From Actinospica robiniae DSM 44927 (GTDB taxonomy: Bacteria; Actinomycetota; Actinomycetes; Streptomycetales; Catenulisporaceae), in assembly GCF_000504285.1 (NCBI RefSeq), contig NZ_KI632511.1, positions 1,609,372 to 1,673,371 on the forward strand: 64,000 nt of DNA, written 5' to 3'. Both the position numbers and the translations under genes were made by a program. Below are positions 1-9,356 of the stretch, in pieces (the first letter of the stretch is position 1; every line of letters begins with the position of its first letter). The notes beneath the pieces are model-generated. The model did no database searches. It was not told the origin of the DNA and worked only from the letters and a program-made list of their open reading frames with translations.

Positions 1-1
1 G

Positions 2-664
2 CCAGAGATGGCGGCTGAGCAGCTCGAATTGCAGCTGCGCGGGCTGCTGGCACGCTATCAGCACACGCTGCAGCCCGACCGGCGCGCGCTGGCCCAGGCG
101 TTCGAGTTCGTGGACATGGCACGAAAAGTGGTCGGCGTGGGCAGCGTGGGCACCCGGTGCTGGATCCTGCTGATGCGCGGGCACGGCGAGGGCGATCCGC
201 TCTTCCTCCAGGCCAAGGAGGCTCAGCGGTCGGTGTTGGCCGATTACGGCGGGCTCGGTGGTCCGCGCTTCAGGAACGAGGGCGAACGGGTGGTGAACGG
301 GCAGCGCCTGATGCAGGCGGCCAGCGACATCCTGCTGGGCTGGGAGACGGTGCAGGGGATCGACGGGAAGACCCGCGACTTCTACGTGCGCCAGCTCGCG
401 GACTGGAAGGGCTCGTTCGAGATCGAGGGCGCGCTGCCGTCCGGCCTGGCGCAGTACGGCCAGTTGTGCGGTTGGACGCTCGCCCGCGCACACGCCCGCT
501 CGGGCGACCGCGTGGCCATCGCGTCCTACCTCGGCGACGACTCCACCTTCGCCCACGCGATCGCGGAGTTCTCCGCGGCCTACGCGGACCAGAACGAACG
601 TGACTATGCCGCGCTCGAAAAGGCCGAGCGCGACGGCCGGATCACCGCGCGGTCCGGAGTCTGA
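2..664 (+). CDS. DUF2252 family protein, C-terminal part
   Basis: The frame is open at the window edge, so this is the C-terminal part (about 220 residues) of a longer protein. The segment VVGVGSVGTRCW followed by DPLFLQ.KEA..SVL is the conserved block of DUF2252, a family of uncharacterised actinobacterial proteins with a kinase-like look. The end, with GWTLARAHARSGD and a region ending YADQNERDYAAL, also fits that family. The true start lies upstream of the window. No biochemical role is established for the family. Confidence 0.85.
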   Translation, partial: PEMAAEQLELQLRGLLARYQHTLQPDRRALAQAFEFVDMARKVVGVGSVGTRCWILLMRGHGEGDPLFLQAKEAQRSVLADYGGLGGPRFRNEGERVVNGQRLMQAASDILLGWETVQGIDGKTRDFYVRQLADWKGSFEIEGALPSGLAQYGQLCGWTLARAHARSGDRVAIASYLGDDSTFAHAIAEFSAAYADQNERDYAALEKAERDGRITARSGV

Positions 665-744
665 CGGGCTGCTCCTGCCGGTTTCACCGCGAGTTGCCGG
701 CGTGTCCGCAGCGTGGGCTTCGTGATCGGAGTGCGGCCTTCGGC

Positions 745-1986
745 TCAGTCCAGGGTGGCGAGGTGGTCGGCGGCGCCCCCGAGCCACTCGATCATCAAGA
801 GGGTGGCGTCGTCGCTGGTCGTGCCGCCGCGTTGGTCCATCAGGGCGTGGGAGAGGGCGCGCACGACCGCGCGCACTCCCTTCTCCGCCCGTTCGATGTG
901 GTTGACCCAGCTCATGAGTTGTTCCTCGCCGAACTGCTCTTCGCCGGCATCGTGCTCCTCGATCAGGCCGTCGGTGAAGCACAGGACCCGGTCGCCGCGT
1001 CGGAGGGTCTGCTCGCTGATCAGGGGCTGTTCGCCACCGAAGCCGACCGGTAGGGTGGTTGGGCTCTTCAGCTTCTGGACCACCGCGTGGTTGCGGATCA
1101 GCAGCGGCGCGGGATGGCCGGCGTTGACCCATTGCAGGTGGCCGGTGGCGATGTCCAGGACCATCATCTGCGCGGTCACGAAGTGGTCGGGTCCGAACTG
1201 CTCGGCGATGGCCCGGTCCATGAACGCGTAGATCTCGGCCAGTCCGATCTCGGCGCGTCTCGCGTGCCGGTAGGCGCCGATGGCGACGGTAGCCATCGTG
1301 GCGGCGTCCAGGCCGTGGCCCATCGCGTCGATCATGGCCAGGTGCAGGATGTCGTCGTTGAGGGCGTAGTCGAAGCTGTCGCCGGCGACCTTGTACGCCG
1401 GCTCGAGGATTCCGGCGACCTTGACCTGGGGCACGGACATCGCCAGCGGGGGCAGCAGGGACCACTGGATCTCCGCGGCCAGGCTCATCGGTTCGCGGCG
1501 CCGGGCCTGGAAGAACCGGTCTGTGTAGCTGTGTTTGGTCACGATCGTGTCGGCGACCAAGCCGGCGAGGCGGCGCAACAGCCGCCGGTCATCGTCATCG
1601 ACGGTGTCCAGCGTCAGGGCCATCACCCCCACCTGGTCGCTACCGTCGAGCAACGGCAGATACAGCCGGACACCGTCGGCCTGCGGCACCTCCACAGCGG
1701 TCGTTTGCAGGAAGGCCGTGCCGGCGGGGGAGTCGCCGATCGGTTCGGGCTCGCCGACGGTCAGCCGCCTGCCCGGCAGCGGCACCAGCATCCGCTGGCC
1801 GTAGTCCTGCAGCAGAATCGAGACGTCGCGCCCGCCCACCCTGGCCACCTCTTCGGCGACCAGCGGGGCGATCAGCGCCGGGGGCATCTCGTGCGCCCGG
1901 TCCAGCAGCACTCCCAGCAGCCGTTCACCGAACCCTTCGGACCGGTCCACCATGGCCTTGTCAGGCCGCTGTTCGTCCCGCGCCAT
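745..1986 (-). CDS. GAF-SpoIIE protein phosphatase (RsbU-like, PP2C type)
   Basis: The 413-residue protein has an N-terminal GAF-like sensor (about residues 15-150) and a C-terminal SpoIIE/PP2C serine phosphatase domain (about 165-405). Metal-binding acidic motifs are visible: VAGDSFDY, DAMGHG and FTDGLIEE. Such enzymes dephosphorylate anti-sigma-factor antagonists in partner-switching stress circuits; no antagonist or anti-sigma gene is next to it, so its partner is unknown. I chose ATG at 1986 because a GAGGAGG ribosome site ends 6 nt before it, although GTG codons at 1992 and 1989 are also in frame. Complete, with no sign of decay. Confidence 0.85.
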   Translation of the reverse strand: MARDEQRPDKAMVDRSEGFGERLLGVLLDRAHEMPPALIAPLVAEEVARVGGRDVSILLQDYGQRMLVPLPGRRLTVGEPEPIGDSPAGTAFLQTTAVEVPQADGVRLYLPLLDGSDQVGVMALTLDTVDDDDRRLLRRLAGLVADTIVTKHSYTDRFFQARRREPMSLAAEIQWSLLPPLAMSVPQVKVAGILEPAYKVAGDSFDYALNDDILHLAMIDAMGHGLDAATMATVAIGAYRHARRAEIGLAEIYAFMDRAIAEQFGPDHFVTAQMMVLDIATGHLQWVNAGHPAPLLIRNHAVVQKLKSPTTLPVGFGGEQPLISEQTLRRGDRVLCFTDGLIEEHDAGEEQFGEEQLMSWVNHIERAEKGVRAVVRALSHALMDQRGGTTSDDATLLMIEWLGGAADHLATLD

Positions 1987-2358
1987 CACCACCTCCTCAT
2001 TCGGCGACCGCCAGAGCCGACTTCGCCGACCGCGTAGGTGTTCTGAAGGGCCGTTCGCGCGCCGGTGCGGTGTTCGACCGCGGAGGCTCGACGGAGCCGT
2101 TCAGGCTCACCTCGCGCCACGTGGCCGATGCCGCTCCGACAAGCGCGGATCGGTCCCGGCGGTCAGGGCAGATCGGCTCGAAGACCGCTTCATGCGGTCT
2201 GCGCCCCGGCTCCCCTTACAACCGTTCAACGCGTACAGAATGTCGTGGCTGACCTGTCGGAGGAGCTCATTGCTTCAAACGTGGCGTGTCGGGACCGCTG
2301 AGGCGCCGGTATGAACGATCTCCCGACAGCCGCCACTCGAAGAACTGCGGCTCTCTGG
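1987..2358. other. intergenic, 372 bp
   Basis: This stretch lies between the start of the phosphatase and the end of the MFS gene, both on the minus strand. It must hold the phosphatase promoter, but I see no convincing -35/-10 pair and no supported gene. Confidence 0.5.
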
Positions 2359-3993
2359 TCATCGGCCGGCTGTCCCTCCGTCGGTGTCCGGTTTCCTCTC
2401 GCCTGGCTGGGTGGTCGGGATCCGGGAAGTGAAGAAGAGCGCGATCAGTGAGGCGAGGGCGAGGATGGCGAGTGCGGCGCGTAGACCGTCGAGGCGGGCT
2501 GCAGAGTTCGCGTCGAGCGCGGCCTGCTTCACCTCCGGGCTCGCCGCGGCCTGGTCGAGGGCTGTGGTGAGTTGGGCGTCGGAGAGGAACGGCACTCCTG
2601 CCTCGAGGTTGGTGCTCGCCTTGTTCTTGACCTCCGCCGGCACCGCGGGGTTGTGCTCGATGCCGCTCAGGAACGAGGAGGTCAGTACCGCGATCAGGAT
2701 CGATCCGGCCAGGGCCGTGCCGATCGAGGCACCGAGGTTGGTGACGGCGTTCTGCACGCCACCGATCTCGGCGCTCTGCTCGTCGGGTACCGCGGAGACC
2801 GTGACCGCGCCGAGCTGGGACGCGAGCGCGCCCATGCCGAGCCCGATCAGCAGGAGCGGGAGCGTGACGATCTCCGGGCCCGCGTCGGCGTCGAGTGCCG
2901 CCGCCAGGGCCACGGCCCCGGCGAGGAGCGCGAGGATTCCCCACCGCACTACCCGGCGCGGCGAGACGTCCGGGAGCAGGCGCGGGATCAGGACCGCGGC
3001 GCCCAGCAGGGTGAGGGAGAGCGGCAGGATGCGCACTCCGGTGGCGAGCGCGGACAGGCCCAGGGCGATCGAGAGGTAGAGCGGGACGAGGAAGAACACG
3101 CCCATCTGCACGAGATACTGGAAGAAGAACATCGTCAGGCCGCCAGTCAGCTGGCGGTTGTGGAGAAGGGCCGGGTCCACCAGCGGCGACCCGCGGCGCG
3201 CTACCACGCGCGTCTCCCAGGCATAGAAGAGCCACATCAGGAACAGGCCGGCCAGCATGAGCCACACGGTCGGTGAGATTCCGAGAAGGGACGGTGCGCC
3301 GGTCTTCGGCAGGAACCAGCCCCACTCGCTCGAGCGCAGGACGCCGAACACGAAGGTCCCGAGTCCCAGGGCGCAGAGCGCGGCGCCGACCAGGTCGATG
3401 CGCTGGCGCTCCTCGCTCCTTGCGTCGGTGACGCGGCGGGCGAGCAGGAGGATGGCGAGCACCACGACGACCTCGCCGGCGAACACCCAGCGCCAGGAGA
3501 AGTAGGTCGTGGCGATACCGCCGACGAGCGGGCCGACGGCGATGGCCACGGCTCCGGCGGCCGCGACGAGTCCGTAGGCGGCCGGTCGGCGTTCGACGGC
3601 GAAGTTCACCGCGACGAGCGCCACGATCGCGGGCATGATCAGCGCCGCCCCGATCCCCTCGAGGAAGGACCAGCCGAGCAGCAGCACCGGCAGGCTCGGC
3701 GCGAGAGCGGTCGTGAACGAGCCTGCGCCATAGATGACGCAGCCGGCCGTGAAGGCGCGCTTGCGGCCGAAGAGCGCGCCGAGCTTGCCGCCGGGGACCA
3801 TGAACATCGCCATCACCAGCGTATACGCCGTGATCGCCCCCTGGACCCCGGTCACCGTGGTCCCCACGTCCCGCGCGACCGTCGCGATCGAGACGTTCAT
3901 CACGGAACTGTCGAGCGCCATGAGGAACTGCCCGGCCGCCAGCGTCGTCAAGACGAGCCGCGCGGAGGCCGAATGCCCTGCCCCGGTGCTCAT
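2359..3993 (-). CDS. MFS transporter, DHA2 (EmrB/QacA) drug:proton antiporter
   Basis: A 544-residue membrane protein with about 14 hydrophobic segments. The first helix, GQFLMALDSSVMNVSIATVA, carries the D-S-V-M-N-V motif of DHA2 antiporters; the loop GGKLGALFGRKRAF is the MFS motif A, and GPLVGGIATTYFSWRWVF is motif C, which marks efflux rather than uptake. The tail after helix 14 is short and charged. Such proteins export drugs and secondary metabolites with proton antiport. There is no TetR or MarR repressor beside it, which is unusual for the family. The ribosome site before ATG 3993 is weak, so the start is less sure than the identity. Confidence 0.88.
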   Translation of the reverse strand: MSTGAGHSASARLVLTTLAAGQFLMALDSSVMNVSIATVARDVGTTVTGVQGAITAYTLVMAMFMVPGGKLGALFGRKRAFTAGCVIYGAGSFTTALAPSLPVLLLGWSFLEGIGAALIMPAIVALVAVNFAVERRPAAYGLVAAAGAVAIAVGPLVGGIATTYFSWRWVFAGEVVVVLAILLLARRVTDARSEERQRIDLVGAALCALGLGTFVFGVLRSSEWGWFLPKTGAPSLLGISPTVWLMLAGLFLMWLFYAWETRVVARRGSPLVDPALLHNRQLTGGLTMFFFQYLVQMGVFFLVPLYLSIALGLSALATGVRILPLSLTLLGAAVLIPRLLPDVSPRRVVRWGILALLAGAVALAAALDADAGPEIVTLPLLLIGLGMGALASQLGAVTVSAVPDEQSAEIGGVQNAVTNLGASIGTALAGSILIAVLTSSFLSGIEHNPAVPAEVKNKASTNLEAGVPFLSDAQLTTALDQAAASPEVKQAALDANSAARLDGLRAALAILALASLIALFFTSRIPTTQPGERKPDTDGGTAGR

Positions 3994-4112
3994 GGAGTCA
4001 TGGTGCCAATGCTCCCGAACGGAGATTGCGCGACGCGCGCGGAAGTCAGCTCAATGGCGGTATGCGACGGCACCTTGCGTGACGTGGAACCGGTCGGCGA
4101 CGATCACCGCGT

Positions 4113-4313
4113 TCGACGGGACGTGCAGATGGCGGCCTTGAAGATGCTGCACGGATCGATCGCGACCCACGCCCGACCGGATCGACACAGCTCGGCGGCT
4201 CCGGAACCCACAGGCGCCTGCTGCTCGGCTACTTCCGCGTCCTGTACGCGGTCACCGACGAACCGCCGCTCGTGCGGAGCATCCTCGTTGGCCGGGCCGA
4301 CCAGCCCCGCTGA
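4113..4313 (+). pseudogene. RelE/ParE-type toxin, C-terminal fragment
   Basis: In the frame ending at TGA 4311-4313 the peptide reads DPRPTGSTQLGGSGTHRR then LLLGYFRVLYAVTD and VRSILVGRAD. This is the pattern of a RelE/ParE toxin C-terminus (DPRP..., ...L-x-G-x-[YF]-R-V-x-Y-x-[VI]..., ...V-x-x-x-x-V-G-[RH]-R). No upstream start or full N-terminal helix pair is present, and no antitoxin adjoins it, so I call it a remnant. A short divergent toxin cannot be excluded. Confidence 0.5.
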
Positions 4314-4409
4314 TTACAAACACGATTGCTCGCCACACCGAAGTGCACCACGGTCTGGGGAGCAGCCTCAACCAGGCTAGTTGCGGGACGGGTCAGCCTG
4401 CCGGGCAGA

Positions 4410-4613
4410 TCAACACCCCTGCAACTTACAGTTGCGTGAGTTCACCCGCCCGGCGCTGACCTGGCCGTACTCGGCGCCGCACAGCGCGTCGGCCTCGGCG
4501 CCCATCAGCTGCTGGGCGAAGAGGGCGACCATCGCCCGGAGCAAGTCGGGACTCGCCGACGCGAGGTTCTCCTCCAACGCGGCGGCGAACGGCAGACTGT
4601 CTACAGCGGTCAT
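4410..4613 (-). pseudogene. IS256-family (Mutator) transposase, N-terminal fragment
   Basis: The 67-residue frame carries the N-terminal region of an IS256-type transposase: an acidic first segment, then RAMVALFAQQLMGAEADALCGAEYG and VNSRN, which in full elements continues into the GYRERDWDTR block. Here similarity stops right after VNSRN. The DDE catalytic part is absent, so the fragment is dead. It lies immediately downstream of the decayed IS4 copy on the same strand. Confidence 0.75.
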
Positions 4614-4759
4614 CGATCTGATCCTGTCTTCGAGTTCTTGGTCGTTCTCGAAGGATCAGCCGGTGGCCGCCTCGCATTCGGGCACCACGCCCGCCATACG
4701 AGGCAGCATCACTCCATCGGGAAGATCAGCCCTACACCACGTCCCCAACGCCGCTGCGT

Positions 4760-6147
4760 TTAGCTTCGTGGCCGTGTGGCAACCCCCTCCTCCATAATCG
4801 CTATCTCGGCGTGGAAGGTGTAGTTCTGGCAGGTGGCGGGATGTTTCCCGAAGTTCGAGGCGTACTTGGTCATGGTCTTCAGGCTCCTGGCCTTCATCCG
4901 CCTGCGTGGTCGGGCCGGCAGCAGGCTCGCCAGCAGCACCCGGCCGATAGCGCCGACCAGTGCGACCGGTTCGTCCGGGAACACCCCGTGGGCCAGGACG
5001 ACCTGGTCGCGGGCCGTGCCGAGCAGGACGGTGAAGCTGAACCGGTCCATATCCAGCCGGGCGGCTCGCCGCGGCGTCCGCGGCGAGCCGGATCAGCGCC
5101 TGGTACACCGTCAGCACGCCCCACAGCTCCTGCTCGATCTCCTGCGGCCGGCCCGAGCGCAGCACCCGCCCGTCGATCAACCTCGTCTTCAAGTTCGCGT
5201 ACGCTGTCTCGGCCTGCCACCGATCGTGGTACAGCGCCAGCAGGTCCCCGGCCGGGTAGCGCCGGCGGTCGAGCAGATCGGTGATCAGGCGCCACTGCTC
5301 CCGGCGCACGCTCCCGTCCTGCAGCGTGACGGTCACCCAGGCCTCGATGACGCGCACCGCGAGCCTGCCGCCGCCGAGCCGGGCCAGGTACGAGCGGTCC
5401 GGCAGCCGGCTCTGGATCGTCGGGCAGCGCCTGGCGCCCGAGCGCACCAGATAGTGCGCCTGCGTGGCCTGCACGTCGCGCAGCAACTGCCAGCCGTCGA
5501 ACGCCGCGTCCATCAGCAGCAGCATCCCCGCGCCCAGCCGGTCAAGCAGCCGCGCCGCGTACACCTGCTCCCCTTCACACTCGGGGCCGAACACCGCGCC
5601 GATCACCGCACGCGTGCCGGTCTCCACCAGCAGAACCAGGCGCAGCAGCGGATATCCGGTCGCGCGGGCGCTCCCGCGCTCGGCGTAACGTGCGGTGACC
5701 GCCTCGCGGTCGGCCACCTGCAGTCCGGTGCCGTCGATCGCCACCGTGCGCAGCCCCCGCCAGCGCGTTCCCGGCATCTCGCGCCGGGCCACGGGGCCGG
5801 AGACCGCGTCGAACAGCGCCCTTGAGCGGCTCGGCACCCAGCCGACGCCGGGCACGGGCGAAGGAGGAGGAATGTGGGCACGTCGCAGCCAGCCCGCCCA
5901 GCGAGCAGGTCAGCTTGCCCCACACCGCCCGGCAGCCGCAGTCCTCGAACAGCGCCAACGCGAGCACGAAGTACACCACGACCCGCGCCGGTAGCAGCCG
6001 CACCCGCCGCTGCAGCACGCCGGCCTGCGCGATCACCGCGTCCACCAGGGCGAAATCGACGATCTGCGTCAGCTCGCCGAGCTGGCCGGGAGCAAACGCC
6101 CCCGCGGCTACCGCCACCACCCGCGTGATGACACACTTGTCCTGCAA
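4760..6147 (-). pseudogene. IS4-family transposase, frameshifted
   Basis: Three overlapping frames together make one IS4-family transposase. The N-terminal piece (TTG about 6147) reads VITRVVAVAAGAFAPGQLGELT; the middle piece (to about 5070) holds the catalytic parts VAIDGTGLQVAD, LLLMDAAFDGW and the Y-R-E-K signature YHDRWQAETAYANLK; the last piece, ending at 4760, is the conserved tail NYTFHAEIAIMEEG. At least two frameshifts are needed, near 5850 and 5070, so no full protein can be made without recoding. All three catalytic acids survive in the middle frame, so decay is recent. A 13-bp inverted repeat (6144-6203) overlaps the start. Confidence 0.85.
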
Positions 6148-6203
6148 CGGAACTCCTTGATCAGCCTTCTTGGTCGAAAGCTGATTTACCGGAGTTCCGT
6201 TGC
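6144..6203. repeat. 13-bp inverted repeat at IS4 start
   Basis: GCAACGGAACTCC (6144-6156) and its exact complement GGAGTTCCGTTGC (6191-6203) are separated by 34 nt. The left arm covers the presumed TTG start of the IS4 transposase. It may be part of the IS4 end or a structure from the junction with the next mobile remnant. Confidence 0.7.
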
Positions 6204-6206
6204 TGC

Positions 6207-7016
6207 TTGCAAGGCCGGGAACCGACTGGACAACTACTCATCAGCGCTAACGCGGCGGCGTTGACCACGTCCCCGGACGTAACCGTGCTGTGCTCCAGAT
6301 CCGGCTGGTGGACAGTGGCTGGGGGTACCGCGCTGCTCGGCATCGTCGTGGCGCCCTCGACCGCCTGGGAGATCCTCAAGCAGGCCGGCATCGACCCGGC
6401 GCCGCGGCGGCAGTCGACAACCTGGGCGCGGTTCCTGCACAGCCAGGCCGAAGTGATCGTGGCCTGCGGCTTCTTCGAGACCGTCACGCTGGCCGAACAG
6501 AAGATCTCCGGCCCGTCCCTGATCGAGCATGCCACCCGCCGCATCCGCATCCTGGGCTCCACCGCCCATCCGACCGCCGCATGGATGGCGCAGTCCGCCA
6601 AGAGTCTGATTCTGGACCTGGAAGACGTCGAAGCCGCCGTCCGATAGTTGATCCGCGACCGCGACGCGCGCTACCCGCCGTTCTTCGCCGAGATCGTGCG
6701 GCAGGCCGGCATCACGGTGGTGCTGTCCGGTGTGCGCATGGCGCACATGAACGCGATCATGGAACGCTGGATCGGCACCTGCCGACGCGAACTGCTCGAC
6801 CGGATGCTAGTCCGCAGCTGGGCACACCGCCTCAAGGCGCTGTACCAGTTCGAGATCTACTACGACCTCGACCGGCCGCACCGGGCCCCCAAACGAGGCG
6901 CGCCGCTGCGGGCGGAACCCGAACCGATCAACGACCGCGCCCAGGTCATCGATCTGCAGGTCCGAAGACGCGAGCGACTCGGCGGGATACTGCACGAATA
7001 AGACTATGCCGCCTAA
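6207..7016 (+). pseudogene. DDE integrase/transposase (rve domain) with nonsense codons
   Basis: From about 6340 the frame matches actinobacterial rve-domain transposases: APSTAWEILKQAGIDPAPRR, an FF-x-V-x-T strand, IEHATRRIRILG, LIRDRDARYPP, MNAIMERWIGTCRRELLDR and YYDLDRPHR. There are three defects. The first catalytic aspartate is missing (FFETVTL where the family has FFTVDT), an in-frame TAG lies at 6645-6647, and a TAA at 7002-7004 cuts off a last DYAA that the family pattern suggests once followed. The second Asp and the Glu (RDRDAR, NAIMERW) remain. The peptide before 6330 has no recognisable similarity and may be unrelated flank. Confidence 0.82.
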
Positions 7017-7213
7017 CCAGCACGGACGCATTATCTGCACCCACAGCGCTCCCACGCGGCGGGGTGAGCGGCGTTCCGGCATTCGGAGCAGTCGATCTCT
7101 CCTACCGCGCACCACACCGGTTGACTTGGTTGTAGCCCCGTCGGCGGGGATGAGGAGTGCCCCGCTGCCGCGCAGCCCGCGCGGAGCGGTACCGACGACG
7201 AATGCGAGACCCG

Positions 7214-8647
7214 ATGAAGGTGCTGGTGGTGGGAGGCGGTCCGGCGGGCATGTCGGCCGCCCTTCACGCATGCGAGCTCGGCGCGCAGGTCACGCTGCTG
7301 GAGGCCGATCAGGTCGGTGGGACGAGTCTGAACCGCGGCCCGGCGCCCGTGCGCACCCTCGCACGTGCGGCCCGCCTGGCCCGCGACTGGGGTTCCTGGA
7401 CGCGGTTCGGGCTCGAGGGTGCGCCGCCGGTGCCAAATCTCGCGGCGTTGCAGGGCAACGCCGCCCGCGTCGCCCGGTACGCACACGAACGCAAGCACCT
7501 CGCCGAGCATCTTCGCGCCAGCGGCATCGATCTGGTCGAAGGAACCGGAGTTGTGCGCTTCGCCGACGATCATACGATCCAAGCCGATGACGGACATGTC
7601 TGGACCGCGGACCGGGTGATCATCGCGGTCGGAGGGCGCGCCGCCGCGCTGCCGGTTCCCGGCGGTGAACTCGCCTCGACCTACGACGACCTGCTCACAC
7701 TCAAAGCCCTGCCCGAGCACGCCGTGATCATCGGCGGAGCGGACACCGGCTGCCAGATCGCCTCGATCCTGGGCGACTTCGGGATCCGGGTGACCGTGTT
7801 CGAGGCCACGCCCGCGCTGCTCGCGAGCGCCGACCCGGACGTGTCCGCCGGTATGCGCTCGGCGTTCGAAGCACGGGGTCTGACAATACACACCGGCACA
7901 CTTGTCGAGCGCCTTGAGAAGCACGCAAGCCGGATCACCGTCACCTACCGCGGCCCGAACGGATCGGACAGAGTCATCGGCGATGCGGTCTTCGCGGCGA
8001 TCGGCTGGCCGGCGAACATCGAGACGCTCGGTCTGGAACGGGCCGGGGTCGCCGCCGGACGCGGCGGGCTGGTGGTCGACGAGTATCTGCGCACGAACGT
8101 CGAGCACATCTTCGCCGCGGGAGACGTCACAGGGCACTACAAGCTGGTGCAGACCGCGCGCAGCGAGGGACGGATCGCCGGGCGCAACGCAGTACTCGGC
8201 CCGGTTCAGCGCGCCGATTACGAAATCATCCCCACCGGCAGTTTCACCGACCCCGAGTACGGTCAGGTCGGCCTTACCGAGCCTGCGGCCGCGTTGAACG
8301 GCGAGGTGGTGTCCGCGGTCGCGCGCTACGACGACCTGGTGCGCCCGGTTGTCGACGGGCGCCCGGACGGATTCTGCAAGCTCCTGGTCGACCGTTCCCA
8401 CCGCTCCGTGGTCGGCGCGCACGTGCTCGGCGAGTATTCTGCCGAAATCGTGCAGGTCGCCGCAGCGATGATGGCCGCCGGGATGACCATCGAACAGATC
8501 GCAGGCCTTTCCTATGCCTTCCCGACCGTGACCGAGGCTATCGGCATGGCCGCGCAGAATATCTGCCGACAGCTCGACCTCGGCGGATTTCCGCAGGTGT
8601 GGAGTGAGCTGGACGTCTCCCAGGAAAAGACGGCGAGGCTGCCGTAG
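7214..8647 (+). CDS. FAD/NAD(P)-dependent oxidoreductase, disulfide reductase fold without redox cysteines
   Basis: This 477-residue protein has the full class-I pyridine nucleotide-disulfide oxidoreductase layout: FAD site VVGGGPAGMSAALHA at the start, NAD(P) site VIIGGADTGCQIASILGD, second FAD motif TNVEHIFAAGDVTG, and a dimerisation domain from about residue 330. The active-site block, normally GGTCLNRGCIPSK, reads GGTSLNRGPAPVR, so both cysteines are lost, and the C-terminal His-Pro dyad reads YAFPTVTEA, without the usual histidine. It cannot be a normal dithiol reductase; it could be a quinone or dye reductase or a transhydrogenase-like enzyme, as in other cysteine-less members. In-frame ATG 7202 is an alternative start. 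The hsp20 remnant converges on it. Confidence 0.85.
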   Translation: MKVLVVGGGPAGMSAALHACELGAQVTLLEADQVGGTSLNRGPAPVRTLARAARLARDWGSWTRFGLEGAPPVPNLAALQGNAARVARYAHERKHLAEHLRASGIDLVEGTGVVRFADDHTIQADDGHVWTADRVIIAVGGRAAALPVPGGELASTYDDLLTLKALPEHAVIIGGADTGCQIASILGDFGIRVTVFEATPALLASADPDVSAGMRSAFEARGLTIHTGTLVERLEKHASRITVTYRGPNGSDRVIGDAVFAAIGWPANIETLGLERAGVAAGRGGLVVDEYLRTNVEHIFAAGDVTGHYKLVQTARSEGRIAGRNAVLGPVQRADYEIIPTGSFTDPEYGQVGLTEPAAALNGEVVSAVARYDDLVRPVVDGRPDGFCKLLVDRSHRSVVGAHVLGEYSAEIVQVAAAMMAAGMTIEQIAGLSYAFPTVTEAIGMAAQNICRQLDLGGFPQVWSELDVSQEKTARLP

Positions 8648-8692
8648 GAGCAGGTGGGGCTCCCCCGTGTATCTCGACACCTGGATAATGGG

Positions 8693-9129
8693 CCACCCGG
8701 TCAACTGATGGGGCTCGTCCGCGCTGGTGATCGCAATCTTGCGGGGTTTCGCGCCGAGCGCGATCGGGATCCGCAAGGTCAGCACCCCGCCGCGGTAGTC
8801 CGCAGCGATGCGCTCGGCATCCAACGTCTCACTCAGGAATAGCTGGCGGGAGAACACGCCGACGGGCCGCTCGCCCACCTGCATCTCGACATCCTTGCCG
8901 ACTTGCACCGGGCGCCACTCGGCCTTGACCGTCAGCACGTTGCGCTCGATGCCCAGATCGATCGCCTCCAGCGAGATGCCGGGCAGATCGAAACAGGCCA
9001 CGAACTGATCGCCCTCGCGGAAAGCGTCCATGGGAATCGGGTTCGGATGCGCGGGTTACCGGTGCCCGTACCCAGCAACTGCGAGGCCACCCGTTCGAGC
9101 TCACGGAACGGATCAGTGCGCATCAACAT
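8693..9129 (-). pseudogene. Hsp20/Hsp18 small heat-shock protein, frameshifted
   Basis: Start ATG 9129 follows a GGAGG site by 8 nt. The peptide begins MLMRTDPFRELERVASQLLG, as in Streptomyces Hsp18. Near 9035-9055 the reading moves to another frame, which gives the alpha-crystallin core: MDAFREGDQFVACFDLPG, IERNVLTVKAEWRP, FSRQLFLSETLD and GGVLTLRIPIALGAKPRKI. The end reads HQLTG then TGG where family members usually stop, so the frame runs on antisense through the oxidoreductase gene; a TGA-to-TGG change is my guess. A chaperone of this family would hold unfolding proteins in the cytoplasm; this copy is probably not made intact. Confidence 0.8.
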
Positions 9130-9185
9130 GACACTCGCCTCCAGGTCATCGACAGTGCCGATGCGCTCACGCCTTCGATTTAACG

Positions 9186-9204
9186 TGTCATCGAAACGAT
9201 GACA
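9186..9204. promoter_or_regulatory. RheA-type operator upstream of hsp20
   Basis: TGTCATC-N5-GATGACA, perfect and fully palindromic but for the central base (arms TGTCATCG/CGATGACA around AAA), lies 57 nt upstream of the hsp20 start. To my recollection this is the operator of RheA, the heat-sensing repressor of Streptomyces albus hsp18. No rheA gene lies beside it; ISAs1 begins about 150 bp further on. Confidence 0.8.
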
Positions 9205-9356
9205 AGTGGGCATGTCGGCGAAAAGGTGACTGCTACGCTGCGCGATCGCTGCAGACAAGGAGCTCCTCTCGCCCGGGCCAGCAGCGGGACGAGAAACGGG
9301 GCAGATCGACGATGCGGCCGCCCAACGGCGGGCGCGGCCACAGCCAGCCTCAGTCT

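Noticed and set aside
4201-4210. A further copy of the island operator at GCTCCGGAAC
   Set aside because: The left half is GCTCC, so the palindrome is broken; it lies in the toxin remnant and not before an enzyme gene.
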